Of a stretch of 64,000 nt of DNA, positions 45,818 through 55,376 are shown one piece after another. Origin of the DNA: Psychrobacter sp. APC 3281. GTDB taxonomy: Bacteria; Pseudomonadota; Gammaproteobacteria; Pseudomonadales; Moraxellaceae. Below the pieces are notes generated by a model. That model worked only from the letters and a program-made list of their open reading frames with translations, was not told the origin of the DNA and did not search any database. The stretch covers positions 77,242-141,241 of the forward strand of contig NZ_JASDCS010000004.1 in the NCBI RefSeq assembly GCF_030407815.1, in the 5' to 3' direction. The position numbers and the translations under genes were made by a program. The number at the start of each line of letters is the position of its first letter. Position 1 is the first letter of the stretch.

Positions 45818-47176
45818 CTAGATAAACACTAGAGTCAACAACCAGATAAATACGATGCTAGTCACACCTTGGATACCAGTGGCCATTGAATGAGCTTTGT
45901 ACGCTTGTGCGACGCTCATGCGACTAAACTGGCTAACAATCCAAAAGAAGCTGTCATTGGCATGTGAGATGGTCATGGCACCGGCACCAATTGCCATCAC
46001 GCAGAACACACGTCCAAGTTCGCTGTCTAGGCCAATCTGACTCAATAGTGGGGCAACCATTGCAGAGGTTGTGACCAATGCGACCGTGGTTGAGCCTTGT
46101 GCTGTTTTTAGCGCAGCAGAGACGATAAATGGCATAAAAATACCCAATCCTAAGGCAGATAGCGTCGAACCTAGATAATCGCCAATCGGCGTCACTTTTA
46201 GCATGGCACCAAATGCGCCACCAGCACCAGTGATCAATAGGATAGGGGCTGCTACTACCAAACCTTGCGAGATACTATCGCTGATTTCTTGCGTTTTTTG
46301 GCTTGATTTAATCAAGAAAAAGGATAAGAACAAACCGATAAGTAGTGCAGTAAGCGGATTACCAATGAATATCAAAATCTCCGCTACCATGCTACTACCA
46401 AACGGTGCGCTTGGGAAATTAGTAACCGAAGACAGGCAGATTAATATGATAGGAACGATAATCGGCAAGAAAGCCATTGTCGCTGAAGGCAAATGGCTGT
46501 AATCGTCACGAGTTTTCATTCCTTTAGGCATTGCTGCTGGAGCATCTGCCGCATTGATATTGTCAGGAGTAGCGTTAAGGAAGCGATTAGACCACCACCA
46601 GCCAGCCAGTACTGCAACTGCTGTCACGACCACACCGACCATGATGACTAAACCCAAATTTGACTCTAGACCTAAGTTACCTGCCGCTGCGATTGGGCCT
46701 GGCGTAGGTGGGACAAAGGTATGGGTGGCATATAGACCAGTTGCCAAGGCAATGCTCATCGCGACACTTGATACATGTAAGCGCTCAGCTAAAGACTCTT
46801 TTAGAGAGTTTAAGATAATATAGCCAGAGTCACAAAATACAGGGATCGAAACGACCGCACCGACGATAGACATGGTCAAAGTAGGGAAGCGTGGTCCCAA
46901 TACTTTGATGACTGACTCTGCCATTACGATAGCAGCACCCGTTTTTTCAAGGATTAAGCCAATAATCGTACCAAATACAATCACTAGGCCGATATAGCCT
47001 AAGATACCACCGAAACCATCAGAGATCGTTTTTGCGACAGTATTAAGCGGTACTTGATAAAATAGCGCGACCAAAAAAGCAGAGAGAATCAATACTAAAA
47101 AGGGATGCCACTTTAGTTTTGCGGTAGCGAAAATAATAAAAAGAATGGTCAGTACAAGCCAAAATACAATCATCAC
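45818..47176 (-). CDS. GntP-family sugar-acid permease
   Basis: A 452-aa inner-membrane H+ symporter of the gluconate permease family, with about 12-14 hydrophobic helices. Family segments include VPPTPGPIAAAGNLGLESNLG and the C-terminal SHANDSFFWIVSQFSRM. GntP proteins import gluconate or related sugar acids. Because it lies directly upstream of glycerate kinase on the same strand, glycerate is the likeliest substrate, although this is inferred from context only. Confidence 0.9.
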   Translation of the reverse strand: MMIVFWLVLTILFIIFATAKLKWHPFLVLILSAFLVALFYQVPLNTVAKTISDGFGGILGYIGLVIVFGTIIGLILEKTGAAIVMAESVIKVLGPRFPTLTMSIVGAVVSIPVFCDSGYIILNSLKESLAERLHVSSVAMSIALATGLYATHTFVPPTPGPIAAAGNLGLESNLGLVIMVGVVVTAVAVLAGWWWSNRFLNATPDNINAADAPAAMPKGMKTRDDYSHLPSATMAFLPIIVPIILICLSSVTNFPSAPFGSSMVAEILIFIGNPLTALLIGLFLSFFLIKSSQKTQEISDSISQGLVVAAPILLITGAGGAFGAMLKVTPIGDYLGSTLSALGLGIFMPFIVSAALKTAQGSTTVALVTTSAMVAPLLSQIGLDSELGRVFCVMAIGAGAMTISHANDSFFWIVSQFSRMSVAQAYKAHSMATGIQGVTSIVFIWLLTLVFI

Positions 47177-47533
47177 TGTCTCAATATGGTTTATATCTTA
47201 ATTGATTACCAATGCAATACAGCCAATTATATCGAGATTAAATACGGTATATAGCTTGCTAATTCTACTTTGCGTAGTGCTTGCAAGTGCCTTTACCATG
47301 TTTACATTTAAACGATATTGGACCAACTATCTGCATCACTAACGATACGAAATTTTAAAGGGGCATATTTTATAGCAAATAGACGCCGCTAGGAAATAGA
47401 TTCGTTAAATAGTTGGCGCTGTTGACAAAAAATTGAGAGATAATTAATTTTAAAATGACGGAAATCAGTAAGAAAACGTCGAAGACGTGTGTGGAAATAC
47501 TTGTATAACTAGCAATTGCTAATACTTCAAACC
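47177..47533. other. intergenic, no gene seen
   Basis: About 360 bp upstream of the permease gene. No supported ORF or RNA was found in it. Confidence 0.45.
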
Positions 47534-47567
47534 AAAAAAAACTGGCCATCTATAATGACCAGTTTTT
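47534..47567 (-). terminator. intrinsic terminator of small orphan gene
   Basis: ACTGG / CCAGT stem (47541-47545 with 47559-47563) within A7 and T5 flanks, about 76 bp past the stop at 47643 on the minus strand. Confidence 0.7.
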
Positions 47568-47642
47568 GTCTAAACAATATTTACCTACCTGAGTAATGAT
47601 TATTTTTAGAATAGGTATTCTAAGGAGTGCCCTGATTGACAG

Positions 47643-47882
47643 TTAGGCAATCTTATCAAAAAAAGCTTTGTTATTGGTAGCAGTTGCAGTATCAAAGCTG
47701 ACGTAAATGCCTTGATCATCCAACGTGGCATACCAATGATCATCATTGCCACTGGTCAGCAGCTGAAAGTATTTGTCATTGACTATTCTGCCAACTGTAT
47801 ACACCTCACCTTCGGAGTAGTATGCATTACCTTGAGTACAGATAAGCTTGTCATTGGTATGAATGTTATGATTTTCTTTCAT
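47643..47882 (-). CDS. small orphan protein (79 aa)
   Basis: An unrecognised 79-aa protein beginning MKENHNIHTNDKLICTQGNA. AGGG lies about nine bases before the ATG, and a terminator follows the gene. These support it as a real unit. The sequence NDKLICTQGNAYYSEGEVYT resembles the start of small beta-barrel (SH3-like) proteins seen in phage and bacterial genomes, but I cannot assign a family. There is no signal peptide or membrane helix. Confidence 0.55.
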   Translation of the reverse strand: MKENHNIHTNDKLICTQGNAYYSEGEVYTVGRIVNDKYFQLLTSGNDDHWYATLDDQGIYVSFDTATATNNKAFFDKIA

Positions 47883-48176
47883 GTTCTTGCGCCCTATTAG
47901 TACATTAGATAGCAGTAGATTATCAATTCTGCTAATAGTAATAAAGATGATTATATAGGCAGTATCTTGTTGTTTGGTATAGCGTTTTTAAGGCAATTGT
48001 TGCATTTAGTTACTACAATATTGCATAGATAACACCGCTATCATAGCAATAGATTTTTTGAGAATCCTAAGCTGTTTAGGAATATATAAAATCCTAATTT
48101 GTCGAGATAAAGGAGTGCAAGTTAGCGTTATAAATTGTCTAAATATATAAACTCTAATGTCAAAAAGGACGCACGT
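47883..48176. other. intergenic, no gene seen
   Basis: AT-rich spacer between the rplI terminator and the small orphan gene. No feature is supported. Confidence 0.4.
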
Positions 48177-48209
48177 AAAAAAGCCAGCAACCTAAGTTGC
48201 TGGCTTTTT
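48177..48209 (-). terminator. intrinsic terminator of the rpsF-rpsR-rplI operon
   Basis: GCCAGCAAC / GTTGCTGGC (48183-48191 with 48196-48204), a 9-bp stem with a 4-nt loop and A/T flanks, 28 bp past the rplI stop. Confidence 0.92.
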
Positions 48210-48236
48210 GCAGACTGAGTCTAACTATATAGAAGA

Positions 48237-48743
48237 TTACTCTTCAGAATAGTCTTCTTCAGCAGCTTCTTCTTCAGCTGAATCTTCGTTGTTACCATCT
48301 TCAGAAAGAATAGTAACTAAGATGCTAGCAGTAACGTCATGGTGTAGCTGAATATCAACATTGTATTCGCCAACTTGACGTAGAGTGCCTTCAGGTAGCT
48401 TGATTTCAGCACGGTCTACTTCTAGACCTGAGTTAGTCAATGCTTCAGCAATATCGCGAGTACCGATAGAGCCGAATAGCTTGCCTTCGTCACCTGATTT
48501 AGCACGCATGATAACATTAACGTCAGTTAGTGCATCAGCACGCTCTTGAGCAACGGCGATCTCTTTTGCTTCTTCAGCTTCAAGTTCAGCACGACGTGCT
48601 TCGAACTTTTCAATGTTAGCTTTAGTAGCAGGTAACGCTTTGCCCTGAGGGATAAGAAAGTTACGTCCGTAACCTGGTTTTACATCGACAGTTTCACCGA
48701 GTTTACCAAGGTTGACGATACGCTGTAACAAAATAATTTGCAT
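48237..48743 (-). CDS. rplI: 50S ribosomal protein L9
   Basis: A 168-aa L9 with the family N-terminus [22 protein letters not shown] and [14 protein letters not shown]. It is about 20 residues longer than E. coli L9, owing to a very acidic tail from residue 148 ([20 protein letters not shown]). It lies 20 bp after rpsR in the usual operon order. Confidence 0.97.
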   Translation of the reverse strand: MQIILLQRIVNLGKLGETVDVKPGYGRNFLIPQGKALPATKANIEKFEARRAELEAEEAKEIAVAQERADALTDVNVIMRAKSGDEGKLFGSIGTRDIAEALTNSGLEVDRAEIKLPEGTLRQVGEYNVDIQLHHDVTASILVTILSEDGNNEDSAEEEAAEEDYSEE

Positions 48744-48763
48744 GAGTCATTCCTAGTTAGCGG

Positions 48764-48994
48764 TTAACCTTGATGGTTATCAGTGTATGGAAGTAGCGAT
48801 AAGTAACGAGCTTGCTTGATAGCAGTCGCTAATTGACGCTGATATTTAGTAGATGTACCAGTAATACGGCTTGGTACGATTTTACCATTATCACTAATGT
48901 ACTGTTTTAGCAATTCAACATCTTTATAGTCGATGTGAGTGATGCCTTCAGCAGTGAAACGGCAGAATTTGCGACGGCGATAGAAACGTGCCAT
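48764..48994 (-). CDS. rpsR: 30S ribosomal protein S18
   Basis: A 76-aa S18 beginning [20 protein letters not shown], with the conserved [20 protein letters not shown]. Length and sequence are typical. S18 binds S6 on 16S rRNA; the pair also binds the leader upstream of rpsF. Spacing is 16 bp from rpsF. Confidence 0.98.
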   Translation of the reverse strand: MARFYRRRKFCRFTAEGITHIDYKDVELLKQYISDNGKIVPSRITGTSTKYQRQLATAIKQARYLSLLPYTDNHQG

Positions 48995-49010
48995 GAGTAT
49001 TCTCCTTTAA

Positions 49011-49415
49011 TTAGTCTTCACTGTTGTCGTTGTCGTCATTATCGTTTTCACGATTGTCTGGACGACGAGTAGTTGCTTTGCGTGCGCGTTTTTCATCGGC
49101 ATTCTTGGCTAACTGCGACTCTTCAGTGACAGCTTCGTCACGGCGCATAACTAGACTACGAATGATCGCGTCGTTATAACGGAATAATTCTTCAAGTTCA
49201 GCTAAAGTTTCACCGTCAGTTTCAATGTTGAAAAGAACGTAATGAGCTTTGTGAATCTTGTTGATTGGATAAGCCAGTTGACGACGGCCCCAATCCTCTA
49301 GACGATGGATAACACCGTTGTTGTCTTGAACTAACTTGATATAGCGCTCAACCATGCCGACCACTTGGTCGCTTTGGTCTGGGTGTACAAGTAACACCAG
49401 TTCGTAATGTCGCAT
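49011..49415 (-). CDS. rpsF: 30S ribosomal protein S6
   Basis: A 134-aa S6 beginning [21 protein letters not shown] and containing [21 protein letters not shown] charged, Asp/Asn-rich C-terminal tail ([15 protein letters not shown]) extends it, as in other gammaproteobacteria, where Glu is often added after translation. The ATG follows AAGGAG, which is paired in the leader structure. Confidence 0.98.
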   Translation of the reverse strand: MRHYELVLLVHPDQSDQVVGMVERYIKLVQDNNGVIHRLEDWGRRQLAYPINKIHKAHYVLFNIETDGETLAELEELFRYNDAIIRSLVMRRDEAVTEESQLAKNADEKRARKATTRRPDNRENDNDDNDNSED

Positions 49416-49420
49416 TATGA

Positions 49421-49466
49421 CTCCTTACGGATTAGTAGCTATTAACCCTATGTTAATAGCAAGGAG
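49421..49466 (-). promoter_or_regulatory. S6:S18-binding autoregulatory mRNA leader
   Basis: On the minus strand an outer stem pairs CTCCTT (49466-49461) with the ribosome-binding site AAGGAG (49426-49421). Inside it is a perfect 8-bp hairpin, GCTATTAA/TTAATAGC (49460-49438), and on the 3' side an unpaired stretch TACTAATCCGT containing CCG. This matches the described S6:S18 motif of rpsF leaders, in which the protein pair binds the CCG bulge and blocks translation. Confidence 0.8.
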
Positions 49467-49542
49467 ATTTATAAGGTAAGCCCAATTCTAGTCATATTTT
49501 ATAAAAAACAATCAAGAATAAGCTTAGTTTATAAAGCGCCGT

Positions 49543-49571
49543 ATTATAACAGTACTCGGCAACTAACACAA
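49543..49571 (-). promoter_or_regulatory. sigma-70 promoter of rpsF operon
   Basis: On the minus strand TTGTGT (49571-49566) and TATAAT (49548-49543) are separated by 17 bp. It is placed about 130 bp upstream of the rpsF start, ahead of the leader structure. Confidence 0.7.
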
Positions 49572-49633
49572 AGGTTAATCACCAAGCTACTGCCAATAAA
49601 ATATAAAAAGAGGCTAAATAAGCTTTGCTAAAT

Positions 49634-49663
49634 AAAAAAGCCGCGATAGTACGCAGCTTTTTT
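49634..49663 (-). terminator. terminator after the GYF/RDD gene
   Basis: AAAAAAGC / GCTTTTTT arms (49634-49641 with 49656-49663), with short GCG/CGC pairing inside, about 43 bp past the stop. It is a modest stem. Confidence 0.65.
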
Positions 49664-49706
49664 AATTATAACGAGCTATAAAACCAATAACCAAACCAAA
49701 ATACTG

Positions 49707-50660
49707 TTATTCAGATTTTGACTTCTTTACCAGTTGGCTACTGTCTGCTTTGACCACTAAGGTTTTGGCAAGTTTGTCATGCCAACCAATATTTTCAGGG
49801 CTTTTAGATGCCATATAGTAATGAATGGCTAAAGGTATCAGTACTATAAATGAAGTAGAAAGGGGGATATAAAGTAGTGCTAGAAAAAGAGTACGTATCA
49901 CAACCAATCTAAGAAAAGAAGGTAAATGATGGGTGGTTTGATCTACAACACGAATTCCCGTAATCAATTTACCTAACGACTGGCCCCGCAAGATAATAAA
50001 AAGTAATTGCAAAGCGATAAGGCCGAAAACCATCGCATTGGATATTAATTGTGTCGCTTGCGGAATACTTTCAGAAAGACTAAAAGAATATTTAATTACT
50101 GCTTCCATATTCTGTAAGTCTGTGGGCATGTCTCCCAACTTTCTCATAGCTAGCATTAATGGAAGAAACGCCATTATTAGTAGCAGCCAATCAAGCGCGG
50201 TTGCCAATACGCGTGACATGATTGGCGCAAGTACCACGTTGCCGACGACTTTATCATTGTCTGCAACAGCTTTTTTGAGAGTAGACTTATTCAGTGAGAC
50301 ATTGTTGTGCGGCGTTTGATGACGATTGGTCGTCATGTCGGCTTTCACGTTTTTAGGACGTTCAGGCTTGCCATATAGTCTGTCTAACGATACTGACTTA
50401 TCATCTTTCGATTTATTAGTATCTTCAGGGAAGACGGTCACGTTATTGATGATAGAGTCATTTACTTCAGGCGTGTTAGCACTGGTCGGGCGATAAACCG
50501 TTTGGTTATTGGTAAGATCACCTACGCGCTGCCACTGAGCTAAGCCTTCATGCCACATCAGATCATCAAGCAATACTTCACCAGATGCCAGCATGATATT
50601 CAGCTGCTCCAACTGATATGGGCCAGCTTGTACGTTATTTCGAGCAAGGAAAATCTGCAT
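49707..50660 (-). CDS. GYF_2-RDD domain membrane protein
   Basis: A 317-aa inner-membrane protein. The N-terminal GYF_2 domain (residues about 1-55) shows FLARNNVQAGPYQLEQLNIM and WHEGLAQWQRVGDL. A polar linker of about 85 residues follows, then an RDD domain with about four hydrophobic segments, beginning VLAPIMSRVLATALDWLLLI and ending GWHDKLAKTLVV. RDD proteins are of uncertain function; some act as Na+/H+ antiporters. I chose ATG 50660 because GCAGG is just upstream and the domain starts there; ATG 50672 would add four residues. Confidence 0.82.
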   Translation of the reverse strand: MQIFLARNNVQAGPYQLEQLNIMLASGEVLLDDLMWHEGLAQWQRVGDLTNNQTVYRPTSANTPEVNDSIINNVTVFPEDTNKSKDDKSVSLDRLYGKPERPKNVKADMTTNRHQTPHNNVSLNKSTLKKAVADNDKVVGNVVLAPIMSRVLATALDWLLLIMAFLPLMLAMRKLGDMPTDLQNMEAVIKYSFSLSESIPQATQLISNAMVFGLIALQLLFIILRGQSLGKLITGIRVVDQTTHHLPSFLRLVVIRTLFLALLYIPLSTSFIVLIPLAIHYYMASKSPENIGWHDKLAKTLVVKADSSQLVKKSKSE

Positions 50661-50697
50661 AATTGCCTGCATAGTTAGTCATGTCTTAGGACATTAT

Positions 50698-50734
50698 ATT
50701 AGGGTCTATTTGAAAAAATCAAATAGACCCTAAT
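50698..50734 (-). other. perfect 16-bp hairpin between ppsA and the GYF/RDD gene
   Basis: ATTAGGGTCTATTTGA (50698-50713) and its exact reverse complement (50719-50734) with a 5-nt loop. It starts 53 bases after the ppsA stop. No T run follows on the minus strand, so it is not a standard terminator; a 3'-end stabiliser is possible. Confidence 0.7.
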
Positions 50735-50786
50735 AGTGGTATCTTTAATGACTGTGTGAATGACCGCTGTGACTAAACGTAGCGGT

Positions 50787-53171
50787 TTACTTCGCTTCTT
50801 CACCAGCTAAGAAGAACCAAGTATCTAGTACTGAGTCAGGGTTCAATGACACTGAGCTGATACCTTGCTCCATTAACCAAAACGCTAGATCTGGATGGTC
50901 TGATGGACCTTGACCACAGATGCCGACGTATTTGTTTTGCTTACGGCAAGCTTCGATAGCCATAGACAATAGTTTCTTAACAGCAGGATCACGCTCATCA
51001 AATAGATGTGAGACGATACCTGAGTCACGGTCAAGACCAAGCGTTAACTGAGTCAAATCGTTAGAACCGATTGAGAAACCATCGAAGTATTCTAAGAACT
51101 CTTCTGCCAATAGCGCGTTGGTCGGTAGCTCACACATCATGATGACGCGCAAACCGTTTTCGCCACGTTTTAGACCATTTTTCTCAAGTAACTCGATGAC
51201 TTCTTTGGCTTCGCCAACAGTACGTACGAATGGAATCATGATCTCAACGTTGGTCAAGCCCATGTCATCACGTACACGTTTCAGTGCTTTACACTCAAGC
51301 TCAAAACAGTCACGGAAGTTATCAGACACATAACGGCTAGCACCGCGGAAACCAAGCATTGGGTTTTCTTCTGATGGCTCGTATAACTTACCACCAAGCA
51401 GGTTAGCGTATTCGTTTGATTTGAAATCTGACATACGAACGATCACTGGCTGATCCATAAAGGCAACAGCTAGGGTTGAGATACCTTCAACCAATTTATC
51501 AACATAGAAGTCAACAGGTGACGCATAGCCTGCGATACGCTCTTGGATTGCTTGTGAAATTTCACGTGGCAAGCTGTTCATGTTTAGCAAGGCTTTTGGA
51601 TGCACACCAATCATACGGTTGATGATGAACTCTAGACGTGCAAGACCAATACCTTCGTTTGGCATTTGGGTAAATGAGAATGCGCGATCTGGGTTACCAA
51701 CGTTCATCATCACTTTGAATGCTAGCTCTGGCATAGATTCAACAGAGTTAGTCTGTACTTCAAAATCAATCTGGCTTTCATAAATGAAACCAGTGTCACC
51801 TTCAGCACAAGAAGCAGTTACGTCTTGACCATCAACCAATAGCTCAGTTGCGTTACCACAACCAACGATAGCTGGCACACCTAGCTCACGCGCGATAATC
51901 GCAGCGTGACAGGTACGACCACCACGGTTGGTGATGATAGCAGAAGCTCGCTTCATAACTGGCTCCCAATCCGGATCAGTCATGTCTGATACGAGTACGT
52001 CGCCTTCTTCTACTTTGTCCATCTCGTTTAGGTTGCTAACGATACGCACTTTACCTGAACCGATACGTTGACCGATTGAACGACCTTCACACAATACTTT
52101 TGCGCCAGTCGTGTCGATGACATAACGCTCCATTACGTTGCTGTCTTGACGGCTCTTAACAGTCTCAGGACGTGCTTGAACGATAAAGATTTCGTTAGTA
52201 TCGCCATCTTTTGCCCACTCGATATCCATCGCTTGGCCATAATGCTGTTCAATCGTTACCGCTTGCTTGGCAAGTGAGGTTAGCTCTTCAGTAGATAACG
52301 AGAACTGCATGCGATCTTGTTTTTCAACATCAACGGTTTTAACTGATTTAGCCGTGCTGCCTTCATCACCATAAACCATTTTCTTATGCTTGCTACCTAG
52401 GTTACGGCGGATAACTGATGGCTTACCGTTGGCTAGCAATTTCTTAGAAATATAGAACTCATCTGGGTTAACCGCACCCTGTACAACCATTTCACCTAGG
52501 CCATAGCTTGAGGTGATGAATACCACTTGATCAAAGCCACTTTCGGTATCTAGCGTGAACATAACACCAGCAGCACCAGTCTCTGAACGTACCATACGCT
52601 GTACGGCAGCAGATAGTGCAACACCTTCGTGCTCAAAACCTTTGTGTACACGGTAAGAGATTGCACGGTCGTTATATAGCGAGGCAAATACTTCTTTAAT
52701 AGCAATTAGGACGTTATCAATACCGCGAATGTTCAAGAAGGTTTCTTGTTGACCGGCGAATGACGCATCTGGCAAATCTTCAGCAGTAGCAGAAGAACGG
52801 ACAGCAACAGCGATGTCTTCGCCGCCACTCATGGTCTCAAATGATTGACGTACTTCTTGCTCAAGATCTTTTGGCAGTTCTTGTTCAATAATCCAAGTAC
52901 GAATCTTTTTACCAGTCGCCGCAAGCTTATTAACATCATTTACGTCTAGTGTTTTTAGCTCGCTGTTAATTTTGTCAAGCAAGCCGGTCTCAGTCAAAAA
53001 GCGGTTGAATGCATTTGAAGTGGTGGCAAAGCCGCCTGGAACACTAACGCCTAAATCAGAAAGATGGCTGATCATTTCGCCAAGCGAAGCGTTCTTACCA
53101 CCAACCATTTCGATGTCGTCTTTTCCTAGCTGATCAAGATTGATTACAAGTGCTGTAGATTGCGCTGCCAT
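50787..53171 (-). CDS. ppsA: phosphoenolpyruvate synthase
   Basis: A 794-aa enzyme converting pyruvate, ATP and water to PEP, AMP and phosphate, for gluconeogenesis. The N-terminal ATP-grasp part starts [21 protein letters not shown]. The phosphohistidine region is [21 protein letters not shown]. The C-terminal PEP/pyruvate TIM barrel ends with [20 protein letters not shown]. Length equals E. coli PpsA (792). Its regulator gene is divergent at 53849. Confidence 0.97.
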   Translation of the reverse strand: MAAQSTALVINLDQLGKDDIEMVGGKNASLGEMISHLSDLGVSVPGGFATTSNAFNRFLTETGLLDKINSELKTLDVNDVNKLAATGKKIRTWIIEQELPKDLEQEVRQSFETMSGGEDIAVAVRSSATAEDLPDASFAGQQETFLNIRGIDNVLIAIKEVFASLYNDRAISYRVHKGFEHEGVALSAAVQRMVRSETGAAGVMFTLDTESGFDQVVFITSSYGLGEMVVQGAVNPDEFYISKKLLANGKPSVIRRNLGSKHKKMVYGDEGSTAKSVKTVDVEKQDRMQFSLSTEELTSLAKQAVTIEQHYGQAMDIEWAKDGDTNEIFIVQARPETVKSRQDSNVMERYVIDTTGAKVLCEGRSIGQRIGSGKVRIVSNLNEMDKVEEGDVLVSDMTDPDWEPVMKRASAIITNRGGRTCHAAIIARELGVPAIVGCGNATELLVDGQDVTASCAEGDTGFIYESQIDFEVQTNSVESMPELAFKVMMNVGNPDRAFSFTQMPNEGIGLARLEFIINRMIGVHPKALLNMNSLPREISQAIQERIAGYASPVDFYVDKLVEGISTLAVAFMDQPVIVRMSDFKSNEYANLLGGKLYEPSEENPMLGFRGASRYVSDNFRDCFELECKALKRVRDDMGLTNVEIMIPFVRTVGEAKEVIELLEKNGLKRGENGLRVIMMCELPTNALLAEEFLEYFDGFSIGSNDLTQLTLGLDRDSGIVSHLFDERDPAVKKLLSMAIEACRKQNKYVGICGQGPSDHPDLAFWLMEQGISSVSLNPDSVLDTWFFLAGEEAK

Positions 53172-53848
53172 GATAACTCCAGAAAATAAGGTTATTTAGT
53201 AAAGATTATAACGGTGAATTATACCGCCATATTAGGACAATTTCGAGGGTTTTCACCAAAAAACTTGTTAAAAATATACAAATTGTGGGGTTTGCTACAT
53301 AAATTAGGGCCAGTCCCATCAGGTTTCGTATTTACTCAGATGGAAAACATCATCGTTAGTGACGATATTATGCGCTTATAAAAGCCAATTACTGCATAAA
53401 ATAGATGTATTCCAATAAGCCACATTTAGAGTATTTCCATAATTTATGTTTCAATCTTATGTGTCTATATAAAAGAAGCATAGAAAAATGCCTTAATGAG
53501 AGGTGAATTAACTATTACGACAAGATGAAAAACAATGTTGGTGCTAAGTGTACGCCTGTAACATTGATTTCTATTAATAGGCTAATATGCGTATAATGTA
53601 GCGCATAGATAGTTGATGCACATTGCATGTTAAATGTGCGGTATAGGTACCGAAAAGGCTCGTTTTAAGAAGGCGGTTATAAAGCCTAGTTATACGAGTT
53701 ATAAAGACGACTATAAGAAGCCAAGTAAAATTCACGCTATTAATAGTCAATAACTGCTAAACGTTTACCAAGTCTGAATTATTACTCAGATCTATACCAA
53801 AAACTAAATGAAGGTCACTATTGAGTTTTCAACCGAGGTGTCAACGAT
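53172..53848. promoter_or_regulatory. divergent ppsA/regulator promoter region
   Basis: A 677-bp AT-rich intergenic region, the longest gene-free stretch in this half. It should hold the promoters of both genes; a TATAAT on the plus strand at 53592-53597 lacks a well-spaced -35. Short repeats of TATAAAG/TATAAGA near 53680-53720 were noted. No ORF or conserved RNA is supported. Confidence 0.4.
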
Positions 53849-54745
53849 ATGTACTCAAGCAATCCATCTGAACAAGTTAAGTCCACTATCCAAAATCGCC
53901 ATGCGCTAAACTTGGACAGCTCACAAGCCATTAGAACGGCGTTTTTTATCTCAGATGGCACAGCGATTACAGCTGAGACACTTGGACGTGCTATTTTGAG
54001 TCAATTTGCCTCAGTTCCCTTTGAAACAAGAGTATTGCCATACGTCGATAGCTTAGAGCGTGCGGAAGATGCGGTTGAACAAATCAATATGGCGTATCAG
54101 CGCGATGGTTCGTTGCCATTGGTTTTCGATACGATCGTCAATCCTGAGATTCGCGAAAAGATTAACTCAGCGCATAGTTGTAATTTAGATATGTATGAAG
54201 GTCTGATTGGCCGTGTTGCAGAAGAGACTGGTGTAGAGCCAGATGGTCATTCAGGGCATGCGCATGATGATGTCGACTCTGAGACCTATAAAGAGCGTAT
54301 CGATGCAGTGCATTTTGCTTTAGACAATGACGATGGCGCGCGTACTCGTCACTACAATGCAGCCGATATTATTCTGGTGGGTGTGTCGCGCTCTGGTAAG
54401 ACGCCGACTTCTTTATACTTAGCATTACAATTCGGTATTCGAGCGGCTAACTATCCTTTGACTGAAGATGACTTGTACGACAATCAGTTGCCAAAAGCAT
54501 TACGTGAGCACAAAGACAAGCTGTTTGGTTTGCTCATCGATACTGATCGCTTAGTAAAAATCCGTCAAGAGCGCCGTGCAGGCAGTCGTTATTCTAGCTA
54601 TCAGCAATGCCAGCAAGAGCAGCGCGCGATTCAGGGTATTTATATCACGCACGGTATCCCAAGCTTAGATGTATCAGAGATGTCTGTTGAAGAGATTGCC
54701 ACGCGTATTTTGCAGATGACAGGTCTCAAACGCCGTATTGGATAA
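53849..54745 (+). CDS. PEP synthase regulatory protein (bifunctional kinase/pyrophosphorylase)
   Basis: A 298-aa DUF299-family protein that phosphorylates a Thr of PEP synthase using ADP and reverses it with phosphate. It has the N-terminal FFISDGTAITAETLGRAILS, the P-loop VGVSRSGKTPTSLYLALQFG near residue 175, and the C-terminal QEQRAIQGIYITHGIPSLDV. About 20 extra residues precede the core. A His/Asp stretch, GHSGHAHDDVDSETY, sits in the middle. Its partner ppsA is divergently transcribed. Confidence 0.93.
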   Translation: MYSSNPSEQVKSTIQNRHALNLDSSQAIRTAFFISDGTAITAETLGRAILSQFASVPFETRVLPYVDSLERAEDAVEQINMAYQRDGSLPLVFDTIVNPEIREKINSAHSCNLDMYEGLIGRVAEETGVEPDGHSGHAHDDVDSETYKERIDAVHFALDNDDGARTRHYNAADIILVGVSRSGKTPTSLYLALQFGIRAANYPLTEDDLYDNQLPKALREHKDKLFGLLIDTDRLVKIRQERRAGSRYSSYQQCQQEQRAIQGIYITHGIPSLDVSEMSVEEIATRILQMTGLKRRIG

Positions 54746-54874
54746 TGAATATCAGCTTAAACAGTATCTGTTCAATCGGTATTAATAAGTGCTCAGGCAG
54801 CTTTAATAAAAGCGCAAAAAACACTAATAAACATACATCATTTCATCCTAGATAATTATCATATAGAGAATACT

Positions 54875-55276
54875 ATGATTTCAGCCTATCAATCTATAAA
54901 GCCATCGTTGTTGCTGGCAGGTTTAATCAGTGCAGCGACTTTATTGAGTGCTTGTCAAACATCACCATTTGCAAAGGATCCAGTACCTGAGCCGCGCTAT
55001 ATTCCAAGTATTGTATTGGGAGAGGCGCAAACACTGACCGTCATGCCAAACCGTGTAGCTTGTGCTTCAGAATTGCCAATGCAGTGCCTGCTTGCTAAAT
55101 CTAAAGACGGTAGCGTGTTTCAGATTCCTTACGACTGGATCGATGACTTCAAACCAACCCTTGGTACAGAGTACATTATTAGCGCCCGCCCGCAGATTGA
55201 TGAAGGGCAACAGAGCGCCACTGGTCATTGGACATTGCAAAACATATTGTCACAACGTATGGTGGGCATGCCTTAG
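54875..55276 (+). CDS. DUF4377-like lipoprotein
   Basis: A 133-aa lipoprotein. The signal peptide ends in the lipobox LSAC, with the modified Cys at residue 27. The mature part contains two Cys (RVACASELPMQCLLAKSK) and the segment VFQIPYDWIDDFKPTLGTEY followed by IISA, which is the pattern of the DUF4377 domain found with META-type heat-shock lipoproteins. Function is unknown. It lies 129 bp after the PEP-synthase regulator and 100 bp before sthA on the same strand. Confidence 0.72.
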   Translation: MISAYQSIKPSLLLAGLISAATLLSACQTSPFAKDPVPEPRYIPSIVLGEAQTLTVMPNRVACASELPMQCLLAKSKDGSVFQIPYDWIDDFKPTLGTEYIISARPQIDEGQQSATGHWTLQNILSQRMVGMP

Positions 55277-55376
55277 TAGGGCGGTATTCATTTATCTACA
55301 TGATACTAACTCAGCTACATATTGATTCATTTATATCTCAAACATTTACTCGATAAATAAATATAAAGAGGACATC

